From NCBI GenBank assembly GCA_034401135.1, contig JAWZSP010000009.1:1550001-1614000 (forward strand): a DNA stretch of 64,000 nucleotides. Reading direction: 5' to 3'. This DNA comes from Volutella citrinella (taxonomy: Eukaryota; Ascomycota; Sordariomycetes; Hypocreales; Nectriaceae). The position numbers and the translations under genes are program-made. This document shows positions 33,497-44,913 of the stretch, one piece after another (position 1 is the first letter of the stretch; the number at the start of each line of letters is the position of its first letter). The notes beneath the pieces were generated by a model, which searched no databases, was not told the DNA's origin, and saw only the letters and a list, made by a program, of their open reading frames with translations.

Positions 33497-36076
33497 CTAC
33501 AGCTCGTCATTGTCTGCCGCCGACTGCACCGCAAACCTCCGCCGCAACGGCAGGTCTCTGCTGCTGGCACCCACAAAAACCTCGTACTCGCCGCCTTGGA
33601 CCTCCCATCGCGACGCCGCAACGTCCCATGTGGCGAAATCTCGCGCCTGCAGCTGGAAATGGACCGTCGCCGATTCTCCTGCCTCCAGCCAGATCTTCTC
33701 AAACCCGCGCAGCTGTCGCGGGGGGCTGTTGGGGATGCTCAGGTACAGTTGTGCCACCTCGGCGCCAGCGCGAGGGCCCGTGTTGGTGACCTTGACTGTT
33801 GCTACCGCGGCCGTGTCCCACATCCGTGCGCCGTTGCAAGGCATATCCGTAGAGACTTTTCTGGCATCGAATGCCAGGTTCGAGAATTCGAATGAGGTGT
33901 AGCTGAGGCCAAAGCCGAATTCGAACCGAGGCTGGATCCCATTGGCATCAAAGGCTCGGTAGTCGAGATACGATCCCTCGGTAAAATCACATTGAGGGTC
34001 TGTGTCGTTGGCCGAGAGCCTCTGGCATGGCTTCAAGACATCCCCATAGTCGCTCTCATTCTTTGCAATCGTGTATGGAAGTTTCCCAGAGAACCCGGCC
34101 TCTCCATACAGCAGCTGGACAAGCGCCATGCCCGACATTTGTCCTGGGAGATGTGCAAGGATCGTAGCCGTGACGTTGGGATGGTCAATCCACTGGTCCA
34201 CAAGCCGAATGCCCGCAGCGTGGATAACGACAATCGTGTTGGCGCACTTGCGAGCAACATTGAGGACGAGGCCGTCACTAAAGTCATCGTGCAGACCCTC
34301 TCGGTCCCATTGCTCCGTCGCCATCGCATTGATGAAGACGAGGCAGACGTTTGAGGCGCCGTTGACATCAGGATCATGGGAGTCGAGATCCCAATTAACC
34401 CAGGCATTTGTAGCGGCAGCTTTGAATTGAATCGCGCTCAGAGGCTACAGCGTAGTTAGTATGGTTCATGATGCATCTAGGATGTGTTTGGTCCATACAT
34501 CGATGATGTACGCGGGAGAGTTTGCCCCAGCTCGCCCGCCAGTAACAATGGTTCCTCCCCTGGCCGCTTGGTCAAAGTGAGCCGGTGCACCGAGCTCGAC
34601 CTGGCCCATTTCCGGTGAAGACGTGTAGCCGAGTTGGAATAGAATATCGGTATTCTTTGTTCGAGGGACCGTGGCGTCGTAGCCGAAAACAGAAATCATC
34701 AGGGGTGGAGTCGTGAAAGGGAGGGCGTTCTTGGTGTTCTTTAGCAGGACGTGTCCGTCGATTGCGCCTTGGAGTATAGTTGATCCAGACGCGGGATCTC
34801 GGGCATCGACTTGATCATGGGGTTCCGTAAGATTCTTCATGCCAATTCCAGGCTCTGGGGATCCTCCCTGGTCTTGGCCGACCAGATACCAAGCGGCCAT
34901 GATTCTATACTCGATAAGCATCAAGAATGAATCCAGCGTAGCTCGCGGGCCACCTACCTCGTTGCCATGTCTGTTATGCGGGACTCGCTCACTCTACCAT
35001 CCTTGACTGCTTCCGTCAGGTTGCGCCCGAAATTGCCACCCAAGGGCATCACCATGTCGAGTCCTGCATTGGCACTCGACACATGATGGACCGCTCCCCA
35101 GTCCAGCATGACAAAACCAGGGAAGCCAAGTTCCTCCTTGAGAGCTCCGTTGAGGAGTCTATCGTTGTCACACGAATAGGTGCCGTTCAGTCGCTGGTAG
35201 GAGCACATGACGGACGCAACGCCTGCGTAAACTCCGTCTGCAAAAGGCCAGAGATAGAACTCATGCAATGTCCTGTCATCGATATTGGATGAGACGGCCT
35301 CGATGCCAAAAAAAGGGCGCCGGTAGGTTTCCTGCTCGTTTCCTATCAGGTGCTGTTGTCATTGTCAGCATCATAATTCGAAGCTCTTTACTGGAAACCA
35401 TATTCCTACTTTGATAGTTGCAATCACACCAGCCTTCTGAAGCCCACCGATAGACTCGGCATTCAGCTTCCCAGACAGATATGGATCAACGCTAAAGCCT
35501 TCCCAGTTTCTCCCACCGGCAGGACATCGCCCCAAAGGTCCAGCATTGGGTCCAAGTGCTACATTGACTTGGATCCGGTGTCAGCACTTGATAGAAACCT
35601 GCACTTCTATGTGGATGGCCTACCTCCTTTTGCACGAAACTCTCGACCCATGTACCAGCCGGTCCTGTGAGTCAGGTTCTTGTCCCAAGTAGCACCCACA
35701 TGGAGTCCAGAAGCAAAAGAACTGACCAAATCAGTGCCTCTCACTCCGTTGCCTGCATCGTGTATGCACATGCCAGCCCAGCCAAGGCGAGGCACAGTGC
35801 CAGTCATTCCCGCGCAGGTACTTTCGGTCTTGAAGCCTCGCGTGATGTTTACCTTCTCCTCCAGGGTCATCCGTCCCACGAATGCAACAGCTTTTGAATA
35901 CGCATCTGGCCACTGGTCATTGGCCGCGTCGGGAGCTGTGCGCGCTGGTGAGTATGACGTCAAGTTTCAGGGGAAGCGAAATCGGACTCACGACCAGAGT
36001 GTGGGAAAATGTGGCCGGGGGCCTCTCCCGCTGTCGCAAGTGGCAGCAAGAGGCTGAAAAGGAAAGAGAGCCGCAT
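33497..36076 (-). CDS. Secreted GH3 beta-glucosidase, six exons
   Basis: Hydrolyses terminal beta-glucosyl residues, for instance cellobiose. Exons 36076-35992, 35944-35624, 35567-35410, 35352-34958, 34904-34499 and 34444-33497 give 770 residues; all five introns (47-57 bases) have GTRNGY-like donors and AG ends with consistent phase. A signal peptide ([16 protein letters not shown]) is followed by the N-terminal barrel: [53 protein letters not shown], and the nucleophile Asp in [14 protein letters not shown]. The alpha/beta sandwich follows ([13 protein letters not shown]), then [15 protein letters not shown] and [16 protein letters not shown], and a C-terminal fibronectin-type domain. Domain order and length match fungal secreted GH3 enzymes. 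It lies between SQR-like and ALDH genes on the same strand. Confidence 0.93.
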
Positions 36077-36528
36077 GGTGGGCCAATTAATGTACTGATG
36101 GTGGCCCTTGAAGGAGTGGACTGGGCTTTGAATGAGAAGGAATTGTCACCGCGACCACGCGGCTGGAGTAGCGGTGTTGTCTTGTTCGACCGTGCGCGCC
36201 AACCCTGGTACGTCGGCTGACTCGTATTGCCTTCAGGGGGTGAGCATCTACACTGGGCAGCCTTCTACGAAGATTAACATGATAAAATCAATTGCAAATG
36301 GACAAAAAATAGGGAAGATCCAGAAACGTTCGTCTGGGGTCTCGGAAGGACGTGAATGCTTCTTTATTGCTCAACACTCTGGCGCGTGCCCAGTGGATGC
36401 CGCACAGTGCGCTGCCTGTCTCGCCCACTAACTCGAGTTGCACAGGCTGGCGCAATTTCCATGGTATTCAGCTACATCCCACAGACAACGCCATTCCTAT
36501 ATACACATATTTTGGGCGGCTTCATCGT
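36077..36528. other. Intergenic region between GH3 promoter and ALDH 3' end
   Basis: About 450 bases, tandem orientation. It holds the GH3 promoter and the ALDH 3' UTR. No distinctive site was recognised. Confidence 0.45.
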
Positions 36529-38232
36529 CTAGGCCCCAGAGTGCTTGACCCAGTACGCCTGCGGGTTGGACCAGCCCTTCAAGCCCACCTCTCCCCAGTC
36601 CATACCGAGACCACTCTGCTTGTGTCCGCCAAAGGGCACGTTGGGCGCCACCTCGAAATGCGTGTTGACCCAGATGCTACCGGCCTCGAGCTGCTCCGCC
36701 ATGCGCTTGGCGCGAGGCACGTCCTTGCTCCAGACAGAGGCGCCGAGGCCCAGGTCGACGGCGTTGGCTCGCGCAATGACGTCGTCCTCGTCAGACCACT
36801 TCATCACGGGGACGATGGGGCCAAAGGGCTCGCACTGCACAATCTCAGAGTCCTCGGGCGGGTTGTCGATGAGCGTGGGCGGCACGAAGTAGCCCTTCTT
36901 GCCGTCGGCCTCGAGGGCGCTGCCGTACGCCCGCTTCCATCCCTGCTCGTCAATCTGGGCGTACAGCCGCTGCAGCTTCTCGAACTGCATCTTGTTCTGG
37001 ATGGGGCCGAAGAAGGCCTCGGCGTCGGCGTAGTCGCCCGACTTGAGGGAGCTGAGGAAGCCGACGACGGCGGCCACGAACTTGTCGTAAATGTTCTCGT
37101 GCACGTAGATTCGCTTCACGTTCATGCAAATCTGTCCGCCGTGCACGTAGGCAAGGAAGGCGACCTGTTTTTCACGTTAGTAACTGCGATCAATCGTGAC
37201 CACGGAGCTCAGGTGAGCCAGACGGGGAGTCATACCTTGGCAGCGACGGCGTCCACATCAACATCGTCGCACACAATGGCAGCGTCGTTGCCTCCCAGCT
37301 CAAGAGTGACCCGCTTGACAGTGGATGCGCAAGAGGCCATGACCTTCTTGCCAGTGGCAGTCGAGCCAGTGAAGCTGACCTTGGCCACGTCAGGGTGGGC
37401 CGTCAGCATCGGGCCCAGGTTCTCCTCTCCACTGAGGGCCTGGAAGACGCCGGGCGGCAGCACCTTGGCTCCAATCTCGGCGAGCTTCAGGGCAGAGTAG
37501 GGGGAGTAGGGCGAGGGCTTCCAGATAAAGGTGTTGCCGGCCAGCATGGCGGGGAAGGCCTTGCCAATGCCGAGCAGCATGGGGAAGTTCCACGGCACGA
37601 TGCCGACGCCGACACCCAGGGGCACGTATCGCACAATGCCTGTTCGCTAGAGGTGGGCGGTGTCAGATGGAACCCAGGCTGCATGGGAGTGAGCAAGAGA
37701 GATTACATACGTCATCGTTGTCCTCGGGCTTCTCCTCCTTCAGTCGCAGCTTGGGCGTCTCTCGCACGTGGTTCATGACGAGGAAGAGCTCGAAGCCACC
37801 CGCCTGCGGGGGCTTGCCGGCCTCCCTTCCGAGGAGGTTGATGAATTCCTGTTGGTTGGCCTCAATGGCATCGGCAAACTTGACCAGGTACTCGGCACGC
37901 TGGTCCTGCGACAGCTTGCGCCAGGCCGGGTAGGCAGCCTTCGCGGCGGCCACGGCTCGGTCGACATCCTCCTGCTGCGAGACGGGCGATTCCCAGAGCT
38001 CTTCCTCGGTGCTTGGGCAGATGCCGCGACGAGTCTCTGCAGTGGGGCTCAGCTCGTTGTTGATGACATTTTGAAAGGTCTAATTTATGTCGGTATGGTT
38101 CGTCAGAGAAAGATTGTCATCGTCATCAATCCATGTGCCATTGCGACGTGACGCGCGACGTGGTGATGGGATGGGGACCAAAACTGGAGCACGTACCTCG
38201 AAATCAACCTTGTAGTCCACTGGGGAAGCCAT
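36529..38232 (-). CDS. NAD(P)-dependent aldehyde dehydrogenase, four exons
   Basis: Oxidises aldehydes to carboxylic acids. Exons 38232-38197, 38079-37711, 37646-37236 and 37164-36529 give 483 residues; introns of 117, 64 and 71 bases with GTACGT, GTATGT and GTATGA donors. Motifs: PLGVGVGIVPWNFPML (NAD domain entry), FTGSTATGKKV, the catalytic Glu in TLELGGNDAAI (about residue 245), the catalytic Cys in YVHGGQICMNVKR (about 280), EPFGPIVPVM and the C-terminal FGGHKQSGLG. Length is typical of the family. No targeting signal is visible (ends VKHSGA), so it is probably cytosolic. It might be linked to the alcohol dehydrogenase at 50 kb, but it is not adjacent. A 2.4-kb upstream region separates it from the next gene. 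Confidence 0.93.
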
Positions 38233-40687
38233 ATTGGTCAAAAGATGCTGCAGCGCTTAATGGGGAGGGAGGGGGAAAAAACAAAGTGCGATGATTAGTC
38301 CGTCTGACAGGGAACGGGGAGGACGTGGGAGTTTTATCAACATGCTCTCTCGACTGAAGTTCCCCTCTCCGGAGACGCCTTCCAGACCCGACTAGCGTCG
38401 AAACAGTGGTTGCCAGACGATGCGCTACCCAACCAACAGGACACGACATGGACTAATACCGGCTCTAATGGAGGGGGTGGTTGTGCGCCGTCCAAGCAAG
38501 CTCTTGGGCATTGGCGTGGTGCTCTTCGCCGCGAGTCAGGCTGCACATCACTAGCTGTGGCACTTGTGTCGGCCCAAGCACAACACATTATGCAAATTGT
38601 GTACGGGATGGGGCTGGTTATGGGCCCCGGAGTGAGCGGAGCCGCCCCGACAGCATTACGAGGACAGGCCAACAACAGGGTTGGCGATCGACAAGCCATT
38701 TCCTTTCATGCCCAAGGCGACGGATACTCCCCAACGGCCTTCGTCCCGTCCCGGAATCCCCTCCGCAGCCCGGTTGTTTCGGGTTATGGGCCTGCACGTA
38801 ATTAATAAAGGCAAACTACCCGGTTGGATGGGGATGCTCTCTCGTAATATCGCCCTCCCGCCGTTCCCCAGCCACGTGTTGCAGACGACATGTCCGGTCT
38901 TGTCTCGTCCCAAACTGTCACGGTCTCGCCTCACCAGCGAAAAGCTCTTCAGCACAGATGACCGCACGGCATTGCTTTGTCTGCTGTACAGGGGCATAGC
39001 GGCCGTTGCGGCTCCTTCGCCTGCTGCCGACCCAAGTGCCGATTTGCCTGGCCGAGTGGTGTGAGAGCCCCCCCGGCACACGCGACTGTCCGTCATGTCA
39101 TGCGGGTGCGCGTCGAACTCGGCAGCCACCACAAACCGTTGGCTGGGGTGGATCCCGCCTGTTGGCGCTCCGGGATGAGCTGGTGGGGTTTGGCCAACGG
39201 TTGTCAGGTTCCCCTGCAGCACGGATGGAGCTGTCGATGGGGAAATGGGCAAGACAATGCAACCCCAAGACCCGCCGGCAGGGACATGGAGGATTTCTGC
39301 CGGACCCGGACCTCCGAGCCGCTCCAGTTTTCCCCCTCCGACGGCCAAGGGATATGTACGGTGCGCCGAATCGAAAGACGAAAATCCCTACTACGTACGT
39401 AGAGGGGACCGGAGGCGGTGTGATTGATCGTCGTGTCGTGGTCGGCATTTCTGGGAATTTCTGGAGAAATGGGATTCTCAAAATGCCAGATTCGCACGTT
39501 TGCGAGGCCTCTACTCTTTGGGGATATTTTTGTACTTGTCCTCAATGCAGCCTCGACCCATTCTCCGTTTGCTTGCTTTTTTTCCGGACAGTCAACAGCA
39601 TGATGGGGGCCAAAGGGCACGCCACACTCGCCTTGCCTGCATGTCAAACACGATCCACTCCCGGCCGTTTCAACCGCGAGCTCTGTCATAGGGCCCGTAT
39701 TTTTACAACGTTGACGTTACATGCTTCCCACTCCGTCCCCTGCCGGGAAGCCCCGGGCGACTGTCACCGTGTGCAGCAGCCCAACCTATCAACGGCCGTC
39801 GATAGGATAGGAAGGGCCGCAACGACCAAAGGGAAAAAGCAATGCATAGGTTATGCCCTGGCCTCGAATGGATATAGTCTTCCCAGGGGAGTGCTGGATT
39901 TTCGGGTTCCCGGATTCTGCCGTGCCAGTCGTGTCATGGCACGCAGAAGAAGAAAAGAAAAAGAAAGGCACCATACTTATCGACCAGTAACCGAATACTA
40001 TCTCTTGGGTTTTTCAATGCTTTTCCTCCAGCAGGGCCCATGGACGACCTATCACTTGATATCCCTGTGGGTTTGCCCTGACCTTCGCTCCATTTTCTTC
40101 ATCCCGTTAGGTTCTCCGGCCGATCCCAATTGTTTTTCTTACCTTCTTATGCCCCGAAACTTCATCCCCGTGTTGAATCCTTTTCTGCCCTTGTAAATCC
40201 TCAAACATCAGCCCCGGAGGGTAGTTTGGAATTGTTTGCAAGGCCCAAGTAGGACGGATCTGCGATTGGCAACGGCCCATTCACCCCCCTGGCCACCTGC
40301 ATTAGGAAGTCAAGGGCCGGTTTAAGGAGCACATCCATCTTCATCCTCTCCCGCCCCTAGCAAAGCCAGAAAAGGGCCGGCCGTTCGTCCATTGCCCAAT
40401 CAATCGGTAGGTTTGCGCCAGCTCGGATCACCCGCTTCTACCAAGGGTAGTACCCTCGACCGCGTGCATCTTGCGTTCCCCTGAGCCGCAAAAGCACATC
40501 TGCCCAGGCTGCCCTATAAACTTGACCACGCCCCAGCTGCCGTATTTAGCGGAGACGTACCCGCCTTGGACAAATCCTTTTGCCGAGGACCATATAATAT
40601 TGCGACTGAGGCTGATTATGGGCCCTTAGCCGTTCCTTCGTCAGATGCTTGGCAGCGAAGAGCGATCCGGCCATCGAATTCGACATC
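38233..40687. other. Long divergent intergenic region with an unexplained long frame
   Basis: About 2.45 kb between the divergent ALDH and rhodopsin-domain genes. A + strand frame of 396 codons (39006-40196) opens at TTG and overlaps a 230-codon minus frame (38656-39348). Neither shows a domain, and both have scattered Arg/Pro/Cys composition as in non-coding sequence. Several C- and T-rich tracts suit promoter DNA. I treat it as upstream sequence and not as a gene. Confidence 0.5.
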
Positions 40688-42101
40688 ATGGGCGCGCCAC
40701 CGGCGCTCATCGAGACCTGGTGCGAGTACAGCATCGGGTCACTCATCATCTTTGCGAGGATTTTCGTTCGTTGGAGAACCATCGGCTTCAGAGGGTTCCA
40801 GCCTGATGATTACATCGTCGTCGTGTCGTGGGTGAGTAGATACGCAGCCGCCACTTATACGTGCGACCATGTCCTGACCTGACGCCAGATTACCTATACT
40901 GTCATGACAGTAGCCGCACACATCTGCGGTGGACTAGTTGATATACACGGGCTTCCAATGTCAGATCGCGAGGCCATGACTCCACAAGAGGCAGAGCCCT
41001 ACGTCTACGTCACCAAGTGGTTCTGCGCTGGCGTCGCCACATACATCTTCTTCATCTGGACGTTGAAGCTCAACATGCTATTTCTCTACCAGCGAGTCGT
41101 GCGTGGCTTGTGGGTAGAAAAATTCATCAAGCCAGTCATGGGCCTCGTGGTGGTCACCTTTCTTACCAGTTTCTTGATTCTGTTCTGCTCCTGTCGCCCA
41201 TTCAATCGCATGTGGATCGTCTATCCAGACCAAGGGGGTAAGTTCAGAACATGCAATCCAGTGGTTTCGTGTAGACTGACGGATACCATCTAGCCATATG
41301 CCAACCGCAAGCGTTCGCCAACATGGTCGCGCCACTGATCATGAACATCATCACCGACGTCTGTATTATGGCTATTCCTGCCCCCGTTGTATGGAACATC
41401 AGGACGACAATGTGGCGAAAAATTGGAATTCTATTTCTCTTTGGAGCTGGTATCTTCATCATGATTGCCGCTATCCTTCGCGTAACGATGGTTCTTGTGG
41501 TAAGTTGATCGCATCTGGAGGACCAACGCCCAACTCACATCCATGACAGGCAAAGAACGGTGCCACGGCTGCAATTTGGTCATGCCGCGAAGACTTCGTC
41601 GCCATCATCGTCGGCCAAGCCATCATGGTCCGTCCAATGTTCTCGCGCAAGTTCTGGAGCAAGGATTGGATGGCAACCAACAACGGATACTCGTCTGGCG
41701 GCCCTTCAAAGAACAGTGCACACATGCACGGCCGATCGTATGAAATGGGGGGCAAGAGCCACAAGAGCAAGAACAAGGATCCCTTCAGCATCACCGCAGC
41801 GCTGGCGACCGTAAACGGCGACCTGGAAAACGGGTCGACGGAGAACATCATCAACAAGTCGGAGGATTCACAGTACAACAGCAGCTCCAACAACAGCCGT
41901 CGGAGCCCAACAACGGCAGCATATCCGGTACACAGGCCGGCACCAACAAAGGGTATCATGGTGAGCAAGCACGTAACAGTCGAGAACCACGAGGCCACCA
42001 GTGAGGATGGCCGTCGAGGCACATATCACCCAAATGATGTGATGCACCCCAGTCGAAATGGCCAATATTGGAACGCGAGGTCGCCACAGCACTCGCCTTA
42101 G
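40688..42101 (+). CDS. Seven-transmembrane rhodopsin-domain membrane protein
   Basis: Exons 40688-40831, 40889-41237, 41294-41499 and 41550-42101 give 416 residues; introns of 57, 56 and 50 bases with GTGAGT, GTAAGT and GTAAGT donors. Hydrophobic segments occur at about residues 13-30, 40-62, 90-115, 130-150, 170-195, 205-232 and 243-255, and the sequence style (FQPDDYIVVVSWITY, TKWFCAGVATYIFFIWTLKLNMLFLYQRV, CRPFNRMW) matches the fungal 'rhodopsin domain' integral membrane proteins related to PTH11-like receptors, but without an N-terminal CFEM domain. The final 150 residues are a polar Ser/Asn/Lys-rich cytoplasmic tail. The role, possibly sensing surface or chemical cues, is an inference. 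An in-frame extension upstream of 40688 begins at TTG and is not used. Confidence 0.88.
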
Positions 42102-42338
42102 AGACCCATGAGCGGAGTACTGAAGGGGCGGATTTTATTTGTTTTGGATATAGAGTGTAAATGTAATTATAGAAAAGCGAAGCGTAATGTCAGGATTTCC
42201 TTGTTTGTGGGTCTCCGAGGTCCAAGAGCAACATCACCTGCGCCAACTCTGAAGACGGGCTTGTATTTAATTCTACGCACTAGATACTTCTTCTACCCAC
42301 AAAAACCACCATAATCAAGCCAATTTGATGGTTTTGTA

Positions 42339-43619
42339 TCAAATATCAACCACAGGATCAACCCAATGGGTGTCAGGCTGCGACCCGTCGGGCTTCATGA
42401 ATACATCCGCCGGCCGAAAGTAAGGCTTCGCCTGTCTTTTCTTCCAGACCAAGGTGACACCACCATCCCTCTGCGCCGTTTCATTGTTCCCGGGTCCGTT
42501 GTTGTGGTACACAGCCATGGAAGTTAGGTTGTTGCGGTTGGTTCCCCATTCTGTGTATCCGGCCGGCAGGATGGTAGGGTCAAAGTAAGAGTTCCTGAAG
42601 AGCGACCTGTGAATCGAGTTCCAGGGGCGGCCGAGCGAGCACTTCCCGGCCTTGCTCTCCAGGATGGTTGTGTTGGTGGCCATGACTTTCGACTCGGCAA
42701 TGTACACACCATACTTGTTTGCAAAAGTCGTGTTGGTGCCCTTCCATGCCGTGATTCCACCTCCGCAGTTCCTCAGGAGGAGCGTCGACTTTTCGACAAA
42801 GAGGGTTCCAAAGCCGTACAAGAAGTCCGTTTGCCCGGCAATGATACTGTCATACATGACGGCATTGGCCAGCTTTCCAACGTACACCTGGGATTGTCAG
42901 TCTGTGCATCCTTCACTGATTAACATTGCTGGGGGACTTACGGTATCCTGATAGCTGTAAAATCCGCAAGAATAAAACCCAAGGTTTGCGTATCCAGAGC
43001 CCAGAGCATGCGCAGGGCCTGAAGAGCGAGGGGCCCACTCATTGCGGAAATCTATGTTGTATGCTCGGAAGTCGGAGCAGCCAAAGGGGGTTCCTCCAGG
43101 GACAGCCCATCCGGTAGGCCCAGACCCAACTTTGGTGGCATTATAAGTCGGGCCGACAGTAAGGACGCCGGTTTCGATGTTGTCTGTGAATCCGGATCCA
43201 GCGAAATTCGCAGCGTCGTGGAGGATTTGCACTTCGTTCTGTGGGTTGCTGTCGTAGGCAACGTCCGCGGAGTAGAGCTTCCCCTCAGAGGGCCCATTGG
43301 TCTGTCCAAGCAGTGCCACTGGACCCTGTCGAGTTACGTTGAGTTTCTCTCGGTATTCTCCGGCAGCAATCAGAATAACTCGGGATGAAGTGTCCTGTGG
43401 GAGCGAGTCGATTGCGCCCTGCACAGTCTTGAAGTTGGCCGATGGGTCATCCTGACTGACATAGATTGTGCCTTCGGGGCAGCCCTCCAGCGGACGCGAT
43501 GTCTTTTTCTGGCACAGACTATAGGTTTTGGCGGGTTTGTTGCTTCCGGCCAATACATCAGAGGGTAGTACGACACCCAATAGGAGCACAGACGCGAGGA
43601 TGGAGGACACAGATGGCAT
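42339..43619 (-). CDS. Secreted pectinesterase (carbohydrate esterase 8)
   Basis: Removes methyl esters from pectin. Exons 43619-42942 and 42887-42339; the 54-base intron has a GTAAGT donor and a CCCAG end (phase 0). The product is 408 residues. A signal peptide (MPSVSSILASVLLLGVVLPS) precedes the beta-helix. Catalytic motifs: GFYSYQDT (acid Asp, split from exon 2 right after the motif), AGQTDFLYGFG (nucleophile Asp) and LGRPW (substrate-binding Arg). Early motif FKTVQGAIDSLP is typical. Several Cys and NxT sites (NVT, NAT, NTT) fit a glycosylated secreted enzyme. It is convergent with the rhodopsin-domain gene (237 bases between stops). Confidence 0.93.
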
Positions 43620-43688
43620 GTTGGTGGCTGCTGAGTTGTATGCACGACACTACTAGCAATCATCCAGCTCTGGGCTTGGCAAGGCTAA

Positions 43689-43697
43689 TAAATATAT
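43689..43697 (-). promoter_or_regulatory. TATA-like element of the pectinesterase gene
   Basis: On the minus strand this reads ATATATTTA, about 70 bases upstream of the ATG at 43619. Assigned from position. Confidence 0.4.
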
Positions 43698-44138
43698 CTC
43701 TAAGACCAGCTGCTCAGAATACTAAATCAATTGGCTAGGAAATGATCGCCCATGAATTGCTCAACGACTATTCGCGGGTTTTGGGGTCCTAGTTTTACCC
43801 GGCGGCGAAATGCCATTAATTTAGCCACAGCGCAGCACTGATGATGCCGGACAGCCGGCTTCACATTGCTCACTTTGTCGGACCACAAAGACGCAAATCG
43901 AGCCGTATATGCGTCCATGGCGGCTAAGCCAGAGAAACCTAGCCCCCGCAAGCAACTGGGGGAGGCAAGATTCCACCAACAGCAATGCTCAATTGAGGCG
44001 GATGCTCAGCCTATGCTCGACGCCGGGCATAGAGCCAGCGGGCCAAATGAAGTCAACCCCCGCAAGGAGGATCCACTATAGTCAAGATAGGCTAAACGCG
44101 AAAACAGTCAGCTTTGGGAGGTTTGGGGGTTCCCGTGA

Positions 44139-44203
44139 TGAAGAATTGTCTCCATCGTGGGGAAGAATTTGTCTATCGTGGGGAAGGAAGACGAGATCAT
44201 GGG
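44139..44203. repeat. Degenerate 21-bp tandem repeat (about three units)
   Basis: Units of about 21 bases, each ending in ATCGTGG or ATCATGG and beginning GGAAG; units 1 and 2 are similar, the third is degenerate. Because the period is a multiple of three, the + frame reads a recurring SWGR-like heptapeptide and the - frame FFPTM-like repeats. No gene was recognised around it. Confidence 0.55.
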
Positions 44204-44880
44204 GAGCAAGTTGGAAAGTGTAGTTGTAGGAGTAAGAAACGAGTCCAGAGACGGCCAGCTTAGTTTAGGGTGGCACACAGCCTTCTCGTCAGACCTCAAG
44301 GGGTTCTAGCCTCTTGGCATCTCCTCTCCTCGCCGCCTTTGGCCATCAAGGTTGGACATGGTAGCCGTGGTCAGCCAGGCACCGTTCTACCAGGCAGTCT
44401 GCTCGCATTTCCGAGCCATCCAGCCACGTTTTCCCGCTCGGATCCGCACAATCGCTGCCTGGGACTCATCCGGAGGCAGAGGGGGCACTCATTTACCCCG
44501 GAGTCATCCCCCCGCAACCCCCGCACCCCGCCCGCACAACCCGAGAAGCCGTCGGCTGATGACCACGATCGGTTACCGATATCTCGATTCGGCCAACACC
44601 TTTCAACTCATCTAGCCGTTCCGGTCGAGCAGCTCGTGCTCTTGCCCCATGGATAGGCAGCCTAGCGGGTGTGTGTTACCCCAGAGTCGCCGCAGTGGGC
44701 ATCATCTCGTGCCATATGATGACTGCAAATGGCGCTTGTAGAGGCAGGACAGCGGCGTGGGTGTCACGTCTGACGCTGTTTGTGCGCCCGATACGCGAAA
44801 ACCCTTGCTGCTCATAAATGAGGGTCAATGCCTGGCTTGTGGCTGACAGATTTGCGACGATTCCATTTCCCTTTTGCGGA

Positions 44881-44913
44881 GGAGGTGTGGTGGAGGTGTG
44901 GCAGAGGTGTGGT
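44881..44913. repeat. 11-bp G-rich tandem repeat, three units
   Basis: Three contiguous units of RGAGGTGTGGY at 44881-44891, 44892-44902 and 44903-44913, with differences only at the first and last bases. The G-rich strand is +. It continues into a run of Gs. Likely a minisatellite. Confidence 0.75.

Noticed and set aside
39006..40196. 396-codon + frame in the ALDH upstream region
   Set aside because: Opens at TTG, composition like non-coding DNA, no recognisable domain; kept as a low-interest finding only.
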